A stretch of DNA of 64,000 bases from Nymphaea colorata (GCF_008831285.2 NC_045148.1:4154001-4218000); one strand, 5' to 3'. Numbered from the stretch's first letter, positions 22,070 through 34,332 are shown. The notes: generated by a model from the letters alone, not told the origin. Program-made: numbers and translations.

Positions 22070-22563
22070 AAGGATGTCAGCAGACCGGATTTGAATTTGA
22101 TAATTTTTAAACATATCTGCTTTTACGGATATTTACATGAAGAAAAGTCATATATGAATCCGAATTTGAAACCGGATTTGAATTTGATAATTTTTAAACA
22201 TATCTGCTTTTACGGATATTTACATGAAGAAAAGTCATATATGAATCCGAATTTGAAACCTGATTTCCAATTTTTACATTCATAACCAAATCTGAATCTG
22301 GATTTTGAACCAAATCCAACTGATTTTCAAAATGTAAAAGCATTGGATATATGATATTTGTTTAAAACTAAATTTGATCCCAATGTTGATATGATCAGAT
22401 ACATTTATGTATATCAGAATCCAAATCTAATCAGATGTAATTTGTTAAATCCGATCCAATCCAATTTGATAATCAGATCTTACATGTTTTTCCATACCTA
22501 ATTTTTTCAAAAATGGTTCGGTCGGACATCCGATCCAAATCGGTTGTATTGATCACAACCCCA
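22070..22563. mobile_element. probable non-autonomous TIR element with internal duplication
   Basis: Weak inverted ends (AAGGATGTCAGC and the inverse of GATCACAACCCCA) are flanked by CATGT on both sides (22065-22069, 22564-22568). The body is rich in GATCCGAATTTG-type words repeated in both orientations, as in a common class of plant hAT-like elements. The assignment is tentative. Confidence 0.45.
22085..22258 (+). repeat. perfect 87-bp tandem duplication
   Basis: Units 22085-22171 and 22172-22258 are essentially identical, starting CCGGATTTGAATTTGATAAT. The lack of divergence against an old-looking background suggests a recent duplication. Confidence 0.93.
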
Positions 22564-22568
22564 CATGT

Positions 22569-23882
22569 ATGGCTTTCTTTAGAGTCAACGAGTCAATATA
22601 CTAAAGCTAAAACTTTGATCAACTTGGCTTGTGCTTACGAGATTCGAATCACAGTTTAGCTCGAGCTTCCAATCAAAAGTCATATTAATCAGTCCATGGG
22701 CGAGCTTATAGAAGTTCGTTCGAACTTAGAGAACAAACATATACTACAAACATATTGAGACAATGCTGATTAATTAGTGGGCATCAAGTCATAATATCAT
22801 GAAATTGTATGTATGTCAACTGCTTACAAGTTTAGCATGATATGAGCTAGTCTTGAAACAATCGTTTGATTAAGGAGCCCAAGCTAGTGGACCAGAACAC
22901 ACACAACCATTTCATGCTTCAATTTAGAAGCATGATCAGATTATAGATATTAGTATGTATACCGAAGCAACGATTCCTCTCTCTCTCGTAGCGCAATCGG
23001 TCAGGCTGTGTGACATGTATTAACCACATCCTCAGTTTGATTCTGAAAGGGCACTGTCCTAAAATCTATATTTCTGCAAATGCCTTGAAAAGTACTAATA
23101 TGGCTTGATTTAAGCATATCTCTCTCTCTCTCTTTGTGCAGAGGGATGTTCATTTTGCCATTCGGCTACAGCGTCGTCCTTCGTCTGCGACTGGACGATT
23201 GTGCCGATCCGTCTCCCCACTCTCTTTCCACCTTTCTTATTTTGTTTTACTGTACATTGTATTGTATATTTGTCTTTTGCTTATGTTTTGTGGCCATTGT
23301 TTAGGGGACTTCTTGTCCCCAAATTTTAGTATAAATTCTCATTTTATCGGCTCTCTCTCTCTCTCTCTTTCTTTCTCTCTCTTCACATAATAAGTGATGA
23401 ATTTTCGTGAGTGGCTGAGTGAGGGTTAGTTGCCGTGACTTATTTGAGGTTGATGATGTGACTGTGGGAGCTGCCAAGCGTAGTTAATAAGCGCATGGAA
23501 AATGACTGTTTCTTGTAGAACATGAAACGGGGAATTTGCAAATGGTTCTTCCACGTGATTTTTCCACAGCCAAAGAAAAAATTCACCGACGAAATGATCA
23601 ACAACCAATCGCTATCCAACACGTTATAACATAGGCAAAGCAAACGCCAATTGCCATCCAATGCCCAAGAATCAAGCGAACAAGGAAACTAATCCGTCCT
23701 TTTAATAATTTTCTATTTCTACTTGCTCTTGCGTGACCACAAGTCTTGTTATGTATCTTTTAGAACAAACAACCATACTTCAGCACTCCAACAAAACACA
23801 CACACATATATATAACACTCCAATCTTTTGTTACCTTGGCCATTGAACAACGAAGAGCCTTCTCTCATTAACAAAGAAAAAG

Positions 23883-23954
<72 letters not shown>

Positions 23955-25543
23955 ATTAAAATAAACCAGCTACCTCTATGACCAGGTTATTTTTTTATTT
24001 TATGTCATTAAAAACATCCTAAAAAGTGCATTCTGTCACTAAAAATTATGATCAAGTAATTGGCCATTACAAATGCATTTTTTCCGATGTTTTTTAGCAA
24101 CACTAAATAAAAAAATAACCATCCAATATGAAGGTAAGAGACATATATACAGTTGAACCAGTCCTATCTTTATACTTAGACGCTCCTGATCTTTCCCTCC
24201 CTTCTTTTTGAGAGAGAATCTATAGTATTGTAACAGTGATAAAAACTTTGTCACCTGGCTAGCTAGCTATGTCGGATGAATGTTGTTCAGCTTTAGTGTG
24301 GAGGCCTTACTTTTTTTCTATAAGTTGAAGGAATATTATCGGGCAAATATCACGAGTCAATGTATTGTGGCTTATAATGACGACCTTAAATTAATGTTTT
24401 CATAAAAAATAAATAAAAAGTAAATTTTAGTATTATTGATATCCAAAGGGGGCCATTTTAGACCCGTTTTCTTCTGTTTTTCTACCAAAACAATGTGTAT
24501 ACGTTGACAAATTTACAACGTCGCCTAAGACCTTTGCTCCAAGGTGGTGCAAGTCAATGCCAGAAAAGTACTGGCCTTCATCTTCGTAGCTTAAATGAAA
24601 AAAGAACAATTTCAAAGCTCATCTATGAATTTAGCAATGATGAAAAATATTGCACTTCATTTCTGGATATTTCTGAAAACAAGCCTAACTTTTGCTCCAT
24701 TAATAAAAGATAACCTTCTGCCATTCAAAGGGAGGTTATTACTAACTTAAGCCTGGTGTGTCAAAAAGACTAAAATACATTGAATAAATATACCCTTCAA
24801 CTTCGTAAGTAGTATGCATGAGTCTGTTCAACTTTACCCAACATTAATACACAGTTTACTACATATATATCACAATCAGTTAGCGCTTTTTAATTATTAG
24901 CACTGTACGCACACACACACAAAAGCAAGATCGAGTGCAACATTATTATCTGCCTGCTTCACATCGAACATGGAGATCTTTTTCACAAAACTGATTTTAG
25001 GATCTGACCTTCGAGATTGAAAAATTCAACAATCATCCAATGATGTATATCAGTTTTATTTTTATTGTATAAATCAGACTTATAAGGATCCAAAAATCAA
25101 AATTCTGATAACTTTTGTTTCTTCTAATCTGATGCATGCCTAAATATATAAATCCACACGATGGATGAGTTTGGGTGCCTGATATCACGCGGACACATGT
25201 GGTCATGAGTTTTACCCAAAAAACGTTCCTTCAATTAATTAAGTAGAGGCGAATCTCTCTCTCTCTCCCCCTCTCCACACACAGAACCGTTTCCTTTACG
25301 GACCCGTGCGATGTGTTTAGAATAATTTAATTTATCATTGTAGGTGTGATACTCTCCAATGCGTCACAATTAAGATACAGATTTGGATGGGGATGCTTTC
25401 AAATAGTCCAAATTTTGAACTCAACTTTGACAGATAATTAATAAATAAATCTTATTAAAGATGAACAGAAGATTAGCTTTCCCATTTGAGGTCCAGATTT
25501 AGGAACTCGAATGGCAAGTCATGTACAGTCATGCAGAAGGATG

Positions 25544-25574
<31 letters not shown>

Positions 25575-26452
25575 AAAGAAAAATTGAAATTGAATGGTGA
25601 CTTTCGGTCTTCAGATTCACCAATCTTTTAACTGAGGTAGTTTAATCCAATTGAGCTGTTAACAGAAAAACAGGTTAGAAAAAATGACGAACATTTTTGT
25701 CATTTATTATTAACTCAAAATTTTTTTTTTTTCAACCATCCATCTTTTTCAGATGGAGAATCATTTTTAGATGTGAGTGATTCTGGATAGCTAAAATCGC
25801 CATGCACTTATATATATATATATAGTATCAGTCAGACATGAGTCGTCCATTCTATATTAGACGGCCCAGATCTCCCCCTTTCTCTCTTTTTCTATATCTC
25901 TCTGTCGGTGACTTCCCTCTGTCATTGCCAGCGGCCCGGGAAGCTCTCTGCCTGGTTAGCCCGCCAATCACAACACTCTACTCATTGGGTAGAGGGCAGC
26001 GGGGTTCCGGTGTCTCCCCCTCCGGTCGACGGTGGGCATGCTGGCGACAGCAAGCAGGGGCTCCCCTGCACTCTACGTGATGGGTACAATAAAAGAAAAA
26101 GAAAATAATTTAAAAATTTTGAGAGAGAGAGACCTGTTGGTTAATCTTGCTTGTTAGTATGACAACAAGAGGACATAAAAGTCATAAATTAAAAGAATAA
26201 AAAAAGGGAGACCATGAATGTCAGGATACACTCATCAATGGTGGTCCACTCCTCTCTATTATGTAAGCTGCACTTCAATGACATGCGATCGTAAAGGGGA
26301 AGACTCTTACGCAATTCTCTCCATGAAGCTTATTCATAGCCTGACGCATATATTATCAATGTCGAGCATGTGTACCAAAACTAGACGGATTCTGCCGCTC
26401 ACAGAAACGTCCATATCTTCTGTTAAAAGGTTGGAGTGGTGGTGTTTTCTCG
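22569..26452. other. intergenic region upstream of the MYB gene
   Basis: No gene recognised. It contains a (TA)n tract (23887-23950), shorter AT tracts (25542-25571, 25809-25823), CT runs, and a GC-rich patch at 25915-26080 of unknown origin. A possible retroposon tail (GTGGCCATTGTTTAGGGGAC and T-rich DNA, 23130-23360) is too weak to assign. Confidence 0.5.
23887..23950. repeat. (AT)n microsatellite
   Basis: An uninterrupted AT dinucleotide run of about 64 bp. Confidence 0.97.
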
Positions 26453-28150
26453 ATGGGCCATCGCTGTTGCAGCAAGCAGAAGGTGAAGAGAGGATTGTGG
26501 TCTCCAGAGGAGGACGAAAAGCTGATCAAGTACGTGACCACTCATGGCCATGGCTGCTGGAGCTCCGTCCCCAAACATGCAGGTCTCTCTCCCTCTCTCT
26601 ATGTTTCACTTTTCTTGTGGGATTTCCATTATTTCGCATTATGGTGGTTTTCTCCAGTTGTTGATCATACGAACTTAGTTGATGTTTGTATTGTCCTTTG
26701 ATCTCAGGCCTTCAAAGATGTGGAAAAAGTTGCAGGTTAAGATGGATAAATTACCTTCGGCCTGACCTGAAGAGGGGCTCATTTACTGCTCAGGAAGAGA
26801 GAACCATCATCGATGTACATAGGATTCTAGGGAACAGGTACCAAGAGGATTCTAGTTCTTTCTTTCCTTGGTTTCATTTAATTGCACCGAAGGAAAATTC
26901 ACCAACAGCAGATCTTTCCGATCTGATTAATATGTTACCAAATTAAAGAAAAAATCTTGCTATGTGCTAGAAAGAATGATTCATTCATGTCATGACTTCA
27001 AATGGAATCAAGAGTGCAATATGTATCTAATCAATTATGCGACGAATAAAAAATTTTTAAGTGAAAGAATGTGAACTGAAATAACATGAAGTTGACAAAT
27101 TTGAGCAATCTCATAGTTTGATGGCGTGGGGTCTTTTAAGCGTATTGTTAGTCGTTGCAACATGGAGAAGCAAACTGAACTAACTTGGATGCATGACCTA
27201 TATTTTGCTACTTTGATATCATGGTCACATGTTTATTCAGGCGATCTTCTTCATTATTTTCGAATGCTTATGTAGATCTGAAGATTTAAGTTTCATGAAA
27301 AAAATTCTCTCTCTCCGCTCTCTCTCTCTCTCTCTCTCTAGCGTCAATTCTCTTTTTTGTTTGTGGTAACAGATGGGCTCAGATAGCAAAACATCTACCT
27401 GGAAGAACAGATAATGAGGTGAAGAACTTTTGGAATTCGTGCATTAAGAAGAAGCTTATGGCTCAAGGCTTGGACCCAAAAACGCACAAACTTTTCCCCT
27501 CACATAACCCATGCAACACGAACCCCAATCTTCATCACCACCACCACAACCTCTCTTCCGCAAACATCCCTCAAACTGCCATCCACATCAATGAAAACCC
27601 TAACAACACAATCATCTTGAACTTCCCAATTCAGGAAGCCCCAAACGTTCTTGGTTCCATTGTAGAGCCTCAGATTGCTGTTCAAGGCGACGTGTTGAAC
27701 AACCACACCACCGGCATGCTTTGGGACGTCAACAGGCAACAGAGAAGAACCGTGTCGTCTTCTTCAATGGTTGAACCATCCGGGTTTGCAGCATCCACTT
27801 CATCAAACTGCTACGATGCATTTGTTCAAGAAGGCAATCTGGTGTGGAAAGATAGCAGCTCTATGTGGATGGGCGGTGGTGCCCAAAAGCCTGAAATAGG
27901 GGAAAGGGAGAAGCAGCAGCTGCAGCAGCAAGTACACCAACAAGAGCACCAACAACAGACCGAAGTTCTGGTTCCCATATCAACAGAGATGTCAAAACTC
28001 TATGAAATGGATTTGAGCGAGCAGAATCTCTACAATGGTACCTCAAACTATGATGTTGATTTCATGGCCTCACCCATGTTACCAAGTGGGATGTTGTATT
28101 GTGGTGAAGGAAGTAACATGATCTCCAGTGATCAACAGGTTTGGCATTGA
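26453..28150 (+). CDS. R2R3-MYB transcription factor, MYB26-like, 3 exons
   Basis: Exons are 26453-26582, 26708-26837 and 27373-28150, giving 345 residues. All junctions are GT/AG, and the two 130-bp first exons with these phases are the classic R2R3-MYB structure. R2 spans about residues 11-62 (three Trp: [23 protein letters not shown]). R3 spans about 65-113, with Phe for the first Trp (GSFTAQEE), then [20 protein letters not shown] and NFWNS. The bHLH-binding motif of R3 is absent. The opening [40 protein letters not shown] and [16 protein letters not shown] resemble the MYB26/MYB67 group; Arabidopsis MYB26 drives secondary wall thickening in the anther endothecium. The C-terminus has a His run and a Gln-rich stretch (27911-27962), typical of activators. 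MYB46/83 types share less of the N-terminus. The frame is intact, so it is likely functional. Confidence 0.93.
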
Positions 28151-29261
28151 TGAGTCTAATGTTTCGCTCCTAATAATCAACGTAGCCATGGCACAAATAG
28201 CAGGTCCTGATTAAGCAGATTATGTTATGTTGGCATGCATGCTTTTCTCTTTAATCCTATCCTATAACATGTATCTACTGGGTACTTGCTTGCTACTGCT
28301 GCTTTTGCGATTGTTTTCTGTGTTGAATGCCCGAATGAAGATGGTCTCCTCCTCTCCATTATCTGCTTGTCTATCTACTGCAAATCGTTGCATGCATGTG
28401 TGTACGCGCGAAATGCATCTACCCGTGTTTGTGTCGGTGCGTAAATTGAAGTTTTTTGTTGTTTATTGGAATTTACATGGTATTTGGTAAGATAATTATC
28501 ATGACGAGGACATGATCAGCTCTTAAAGAAACAGTGGTTAATGACCGTAGGTAGAAAAATCTTGCCATATCTCCACAAGCAAGAATTTCAGGGATATTTT
28601 AGAGAAATTCCGCTGTAGGTGGTATGTGGAGAGCTTCCTGCTTTTATTCAAGGAGGAGCGGACAGTGGGTCGCGAAGATTTCTCAAAAGGCAGTAGACAC
28701 AGACACAGTGCAGGATCCAAGTTGTAAACTGGACAAAGATTTCAATGATCAAGCAGATCGATTTGAAAAAAAAAAACCTACTGTTTGATAAATGATAGAG
28801 AATGAGAAACAAAGAGAGACATGGAGGATTTACGAGATTCGGACCAGATAATCCGACGTCCTCTATAAGGCCATCATGCTGAGCCGGGCATGATCTTCTT
28901 CTTCCTCTTTATTACTCATTATCACCATCTTACAAAGATAAATGGGTGAGGCCATGTACAGGGTAAGAAAAACCGGCATCAAATTTTATCTTATATTTCC
29001 TATGACAAAATATCAGAATGAATGAAAATTTTAACTGCGTGAATGCCAAGATATCTTTTTTCATCACCTACGAACAATGTTCACTCGCTTTTCTTGCTCC
29101 ATTACAACAAGGTGGCGTCTCAGTTCCTATGACGCAATCTACTTGTGACAAAAGAAAAAAAAACTTGCCACGAACATAGGTAGAGAAAAGGAAAAAAACA
29201 TTAGAAAGGAAAGAAAAATGAACCTCTGTTGGAAAAGAAAGTTCTGGCCGATTTCATTAAG
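28151..29261. other. MYB 3' flank and intergenic DNA
   Basis: No coding region is supported. The first 200 bases are presumably 3' UTR. A/G-rich sequence follows, with the word CTCTATAAGGCCATCATGCTG near 28860, which is not recognised. Confidence 0.5.
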
Positions 29262-29448
29262 TGGGCGGGATAACCTCACTTGTACCTCTACCCAGAGATC
29301 TCATTAAGCAGGGGTTTAATGTCCAGCAGGGTTTAATTTGTAAAGTTTTAAGAGATAGGCTTGTCCGATGCTACCTCAATAGATCTTGGGATAGCGGATC
29401 GGCTTAGGGCTTCAGTTTTACCGGCTCTAGTGAAGGGTCCGCGACAGC

Positions 29449-29461
29449 TGATATCAGAGCA
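29449..29461 (+). other. gypsy-2 primer-binding site (probable)
   Basis: TGATATCAGAGCA differs at one base from the common site TGGTATCAGAGCA. It stands just before the gag leader and after a CGCGACA that could end the 5' LTR. Confidence 0.65.
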
Positions 29462-29559
29462 AGTTGAGGAGCAACCGACAGTTGAAGATTCAGACTCTGG
29501 CTGTGTGACAGTTGGTAGATCTTGATATTACAGCATTTGGATTTCTATAGCAGGGCAAG

Positions 29560-30496
29560 TCTAGTCAAGAGGAGCAGCAAGAAGCAATCCCTCATAACTT
29601 AGAAGTCATAAGCCCAGAGCAAGTGTTTTCCCTTGAGTCTCATGTGAACCAGATTCGGCATGAACTGCATGAGTACAAGAAATCCTTAAGCAAGTTGGAC
29701 GAATGGGACCAAATGAAGCAAATGATGGCGTCCCTCATCAATGGCCACAATCTTTTAATGCAAAGGATTGAGCATAATGACAGTTCTCCAACCGGGCCTA
29801 ATCCGCGTGTAGATAAAGGCAAAACACCTTTGGAGAATCCCCTATTTCAGCCACCCCCGAGCAGCCCAACCTTCGATCCCCCTTATGTTCATGAGGAACC
29901 AGTCTTGAAGGCAGCCAAGGTAATCACGGGCAGCAACAAGTACCAAACTATGGCACTAGATTTGGCCAGGATAGAGCAGGTCACGACGGCAGCCAAGGCA
30001 ACCGTGAATAGCACCAAGTGCCGAACTTTGCATTAGGCACAGACAAGAGAGACCCAATTTCAAAGGCGGCCAAGGCAGTCGTGAGCAGCAGCAAGTGCCG
30101 AACTATAGCACGAGCCACAGACATGAGAGAACTACTTTCGAAGATGGTCAGGGCAGCGCCAAGCGCCGGACTTTGGCAATCGATTGAGGTCTAACAATCA
30201 ACATCGGGCTCCCCAATTTGGCTACTATGAAGGGAGCCGAGGCCGGGCAGAAAGTGAGTGGGAGGAGGAAGATGACGGACAAGACCAGGACTACTAGCAA
30301 GGCCGAAACCATAGACCTCCAAATGCAAAAAAGACTCCCACCGTCAAAATCGATTTTCCTAAGTTTTCGGATAGAGATGCAAAAGATTGACTTTTTAAAG
30401 CCGAGGAGTACTTTGATTGTCATAGAGTACCCGAAGATGAGTGGGTATCCACAACCATCTTGAACTTTGAAGGCCAGGCTTCCAAGTGGTACCGAT
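29560..30496 (+). pseudogene. gypsy-2 gag, N-terminal part
   Basis: Residues from 29623 (LESHVNQIRHELHEYKKSL ... LDEWDQMKQMMASLINGH) look like the coiled-coil head of gypsy gag. A decayed repeat region follows, then in another frame FGYYEGSRGRAESEWEEEDD, TPTVKIDFPKFSD, LFKAEEYFDCHRVPEDEW and ILNFEGQASKWYR, the retrotransposon gag core. Copia-3 interrupts it at 30497, and the core resumes after 35583. Stops at 30033 and about 30387 and frame changes show it is dead. Confidence 0.82.
29925..30185 (+). repeat. degenerate tandem repeats in gag (68-80 bp spacing)
   Basis: The word CAAGTGCCGAACTWTRGCA or a close form recurs at about 29937, 30016, 30091 and 30159, each preceded by GGCAGCCAAGG-like sequence. 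It resembles an expanded spacer of gag. Confidence 0.7.
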
Positions 30497-30521
30497 TGTT
30501 GCATAATGGAGAAGGGGGAGA

Positions 30522-30571
<50 letters not shown>

Positions 30572-30734
30572 CCCTTCATATCGTGCTCTAATCTCTACTT
30601 AAAGAGAGATTAGGGCACGGCTGTGGCTGTTACAAAAGTAAGACAACTAAAATAGTAAAAAGACAAAAGAGAACCCTAACTTTTAAATAATCAAATGATT
30701 ACCACACTTAAAGCCAAACTTTCTATTTTCAACA
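30497..30734 (-). repeat. copia-3 3' LTR (238 bp)
   Basis: On the plus strand it starts TGTTGCATAATGGAG and ends TTTTCAACA (TG...CA). A GA microsatellite (about 30524-30568) differs in length from the other LTR and explains most of the size difference. The polypurine tract (minus strand TTGAGGGGAG) lies at 30735-30744. Confidence 0.93.
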
Positions 30735-30740
30735 CTCCCC

Positions 30741-31469
30741 TCAAGCTGGAGCATAGATATCAACCATGCTGAGCTTGTCACAATATCTAGAGAAATCACC
30801 AATCGAAAGAGCTTTCGTAAACATATCTGCTGCTTGATCTTTAGAAGCTACATGAACCGTAGACACCACACCTTCTTTTATAAGATCCCGAATATAATGA
30901 CAATCCACCTTAATGTGCTTAGTTCTTTCATGAAATACTGGATTGTTTGCAATATAAGTGACAGCCTTATTATCACAGTACATTTTCATAGGTAGAGGAA
31001 CATGAATACTCATATTCATTAGCATAGATTTAACCCACGTCATCTCAGTCGCCGTTTGAGCCATTGCTCTATATTCAAATTTTGCGCTTGATCTAGAGAC
31101 TACATTTTGTTTCTTGCTTCTCCATGATATGAGATTACCCCCAACAAAGACACAGAAGCCAATCGTGGACCTTCTATCATCAACAGACCCTGCATAGTCA
31201 GTATCACGGTAAGCAGCAACTTTTAGAGATTCACATTTCTTAAAGAAGAGGCCCCTGCCTGAGGATGATTTTAGGTATTTCAACACCATCAACACCACGT
31301 CCCAGTGAACTTTTCTAGGCTTTTTCATAAACTGGCTTAATTTTTCGACAGCAAAGCTAATGTCTGGTCTTGTTACAGTAACATAAAACAGTTTTCCAAT
31401 GAGAGACCTGTAAGATTGGGAATCTACTAGTTCTGATTGATCATCATGAAGATGAATACGTGGATTCAT
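30741..31469 (-). pseudogene. copia-3 RT end and RNase H (242 aa open frame)
   Basis: The minus strand reads YRSLIGKLFYVTVTRPDISFAV, then the RNase H domain (AAYRDTDYAGSVDDRRSTIG, YRAMAQTATEMTWVKSML, MYCDNKAVTYIANNPVFHERTKHI) to the end of pol (ASKDQAADMFTKAL). The frame is open, but its start is fused to the upstream RT at about 31468 by a deletion (see copia-3 RT). In the RNase H opening the family has YTDADWAG; here Asp is kept but Ala-Asp-Trp is changed. Confidence 0.9.
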
Positions 31470-32084
31470 AGATAGCCTTCTTCAACCGACACACTTTACT
31501 ACACTCCCCCTGTTTCTCAAACCCTGGAGATTGCTGCATATATACAGTCTCTTTAAGATCACCATACAGAAAGACATTCTTCACATCAAGCTGATACATA
31601 GACCAATTAGAGTGTACCGCAACAGAAATAATAAGGCGAATAGTGCCCAACCTGGCCACTGGAGAGAACGTCTCAAAGAAGTCAACCCCGTATGTCTGAG
31701 TGTAACCTTTAGCCACTAATCGAGCCTTATATCGCTCTAATGACCAATCTGAATGATATTTGACTGTAAATACCCATTAGAGCCAACAATGTCACAATCT
31801 TCAGGTAGATCAACCAACTCCCAGGTACCATGCTGTGCGAGAGCATCCATCTCATCTTGCATAGCTGTTCGCCATTTACAGTCTAGTAAGGCCTGTTGAT
31901 GACAAGTTGAGACAGTATGAACTGCTATAGCCTTAAGAAACTGTTGTAAGTTATCATCAAGATGGGCAGTGGAAACAAAGTGAGAGATATGATGCATGGT
32001 ACACTGTCTCTTGCCTTTGCGCAGGGCTATAGGCAAGTCATCTGAAAGAACAACATTAGGTATACTTACTTCAGTGGAGCTCAC
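31444..32084 (-). pseudogene. copia-3 reverse transcriptase, N-terminal part, catalytic segment deleted
   Basis: The minus strand reads CKWRTAMQDEMDALAQHGTWEL and VGSNGYL (32084 to 31737), then after a shift [41 protein letters not shown] and CRLKKAIY. At about 31468-31474 it jumps to [13 protein letters not shown], which normally lies about 140 residues further on. The missing part holds the YVDD active site, so no RT could be made. Confidence 0.88.
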
Positions 32085-32087
32085 ATC

Positions 32088-32552
32088 TTAAGAAGAGTTT
32101 GATGGTCGACCATGAGAGGGGTCCTGTCGCCGAGTGTAGACCAATGGAGGATCCTGAAACATATTCATAGTCAGAGTAGGAGATGAAAAAGATTGCAACG
32201 GGACAGGAGGGATAGGTAAGGGGATAGGACATGGTATTTCAGATGACACAGAATTAGGATTAAAGTAAGACTGAGATTCAAAAAAAGTGACATCCGCACT
32301 GATATACTCTTTTTGAGTTACCGAATCAAAGCACTTGTACCCTTTTTGGTTTCGAGGATAGCCAAGGAATACACACTTGATGGCTTGAGCAGCAAGTTTA
32401 TCACGTTTAGGCCCAAGGCTGTGAACAAAACAGGTACAACAAAAAACTTTTGGTGTAATGGAAAATAAGCTTCGATTGGGATAAACAAGTTTAATCGGTA
32501 CTTTGATGTCAATGGAGGATGATGACAAACGATTGGTCAGGTAACAAGCCAT
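32088..32552 (-). pseudogene. copia-3 integrase C-terminal part
   Basis: The minus strand reads MACYLTNRLSSSSIDIKVPIKL, VFCCTCFVHSLGPKRDKLAAQA and CVFLGYPRNQKGYKCFDSVT, followed by a Pro-rich linker to RT. The typical RVFGCTCFVH has become KVFCCTCFVH. Confidence 0.85.
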
Positions 32553-32594
32553 GAGTATGGCATCACCCTATAAGTATGCAGGTACATGATTATG

Positions 32595-32712
32595 AAGCAT
32601 TAGGGTACAAGCATCAGTTAGAAGTTGCCTATGTTTTCGTTCGGCAACTCCATAAGCATTAGGGTACAAACAACAGTTAGAAGTTGTTTATGTTTTCGTT
32701 CGGCAACTCCAT
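32595..32712 (-). repeat. 59-bp tandem duplication in copia-3 integrase
   Basis: Two copies (32595-32653, 32654-32712) start AAGCATTAGGGTACAA and share TATGTTTTCGTTCGGCAACT with a few substitutions. The length is not a multiple of 3, so integrase is put out of frame near the catalytic Glu. Confidence 0.92.
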
Positions 32713-33640
32713 TCTGTTGTGAGGTATGAAGACATGTAAATTGGAGAGAGATACCATTTTCAGCATAAAAGGTCATTAAGATAGATGATTTGAATTCAAG
32801 AGCATTATTAGTGCAAATACACTTAACCACAGAACCAAATTGAGTCTTTATTTCAATAACCAAGTTTTTGAGAATACAAATTACTTCAGACCTTTCCTTC
32901 AAAAGGAATACCCAACTGACTCGAGAATAATCATCAACAACGACAAGAAAGTACCTAAACTTAGCTCGGCTAGCAACCCTACTAGGCCCCCACACATCAA
33001 CATGAAAAAGATCAAATAACCATTGACTTGAAGGACTAAAACTCGAAGGAAAACTACTACGTGTGTGCTTGCCAAGTTGACAAGCCTCACACTGAAAAGA
33101 CTCTGGAACTGAAAGATTAGGTAGGAGAGAACGGAGCTCGGGTGCTGAAGGATGATCAAGCCGAAGATGCCACTGGAAGAATGTAGGCTTTGATGTAGAA
33201 GAGGTAGCAGTAAGTCCCATAGGAGCCGACAGGATGTAGACGCCCCCTTTCTCATAGCCGCCACCAATCGTCTTCCCAGTTTGCAAGTCCTGAAATGAGC
33301 ATGAACTAGTGTTAAAAATAATGCGACAGTGTAAATCAGTAGTCAACTGTTTAACAGAGAGTAAATGAGATGGAAATTCAAGAGCATATAAAACATGTGG
33401 AATAGTCATAGACTGAAAAAACTTCACATCTCCATAACCCAATATGGGTGACAGTCTACCATCTGCAATTTTGACATGACGTGCCTGGGGAAATCTATGC
33501 AAAGTAATGAAAGACCTAGGTCTACTGCAGAAATATCTCGATACTCCTAAATCAATAATCCACGAAGTACCTGAGTCGTGGAAGGACCCGCTAAGAAGGC
33601 TCGATCAGTCAACACTGTGGAAACTTAAGCCTGTGATGCT
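32618..33640 (-). pseudogene. copia-3 protease end and integrase core
   Basis: At 33550-33590 the minus strand reads GTSWIIDLGVSRYF, where the retropepsin motif is normally WIIDSGAT; the Ser after the catalytic Asp is Leu. The frame from 33502 then gives FFQWHLRLDHPS (GAG-pre-integrase), CQLGKHTRSSF (zinc finger), FHVDVWGPS (first Asp) and CTNNALEF, where the family has T-D-N, so the second catalytic Asp is Asn. SQQNGVAERKHKQL near 32650 carries the Glu. Both changes are G-to-A type. Confidence 0.88.
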
Positions 33641-34185
33641 TTGTGTGCTAAAAATTGCTCATACTCAACTCTGTCAATGCTAACTGTAACTGTCTCTGGT
33701 GCTATACTAGACGAAGAGTCCTCCACTGTAGGAGTGGCAGCCTGTGCAGAGCCCATAGAAGAGTGAGCAGGGCTCTTGCCCTGTTTGGTGACCACATTTC
33801 TTCCTTGTGACAAAGAGGATGGGCGACCATGTTTATCCCAACAGCGATCCTCTAAGTGTCCAATCTTTCCACAATAAGTGCATTGAAACCTCCCACGGCC
33901 CCTAGTTCCATGACCTATACCTCTTCCTTTGGCACTATAGGTGGGGCCATGACCACGACCACCCCCCACGGCAAGAGCAGAAGTTGGCGTCACACCAGCT
34001 AGTTGAGACAAACTAATAGCCAGACGGTTAAGTCTGTTGTACGCATCAGAGAGACCAGGAATTTCACTTCCAGTGAGCATCTGATCCTTAGCAGCAGCAT
34101 ACTCAAGAGAGAGACCAGCAAGAAGCTTTACAACCATAGTAGGTTCAAAGTGTGACTTATAACAAGATTTGCATGGAGGATGCAA
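33625..34185 (-). pseudogene. copia-3 gag C-terminal part with zinc knuckle
   Basis: The minus strand reads LLAGLSLEYAAAKDQMLTGSEI, then a Gly/Arg-rich region and a CCHC knuckle CTYCGKIGHLEDRC followed by WDKHGRPS. The frame is open for 186 codons. It is separated from the N-terminal gag (34333-34635) by frame breaks around 34190-34330. Confidence 0.88.
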
Positions 34186-34332
34186 GAATTTCAGACGTTC
34201 ATAAGTAGCTTTAACTGTTGCAAAGTATTGTGATAAGTCCCGATTTCCTTGTCAGAGGTTGTGCAACTCTTATTCAACTTGAAGGATTTTACTCACATTC
34301 TTATCTTGTGAATATGTTTGTCTAAGGAATTC

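Noticed and set aside
23128-23360. Possible LINE tail (GTGGCCATTGTTTAGGGGAC, T-rich)
   Set aside because: No reverse transcriptase motif and no poly(A) or target duplication could be seen.
25838-26108. Two overlapping ORFs upstream of MYB
   Set aside because: Low-complexity start in a CT-rich tract and no recognisable domain; the GC-rich patch is left unassigned.
26218-26664. 148-codon ORF covering the MYB exon 1 region
   Set aside because: It runs in a different frame across MYB exon 1 and its intron; the MYB frame has the real domain.
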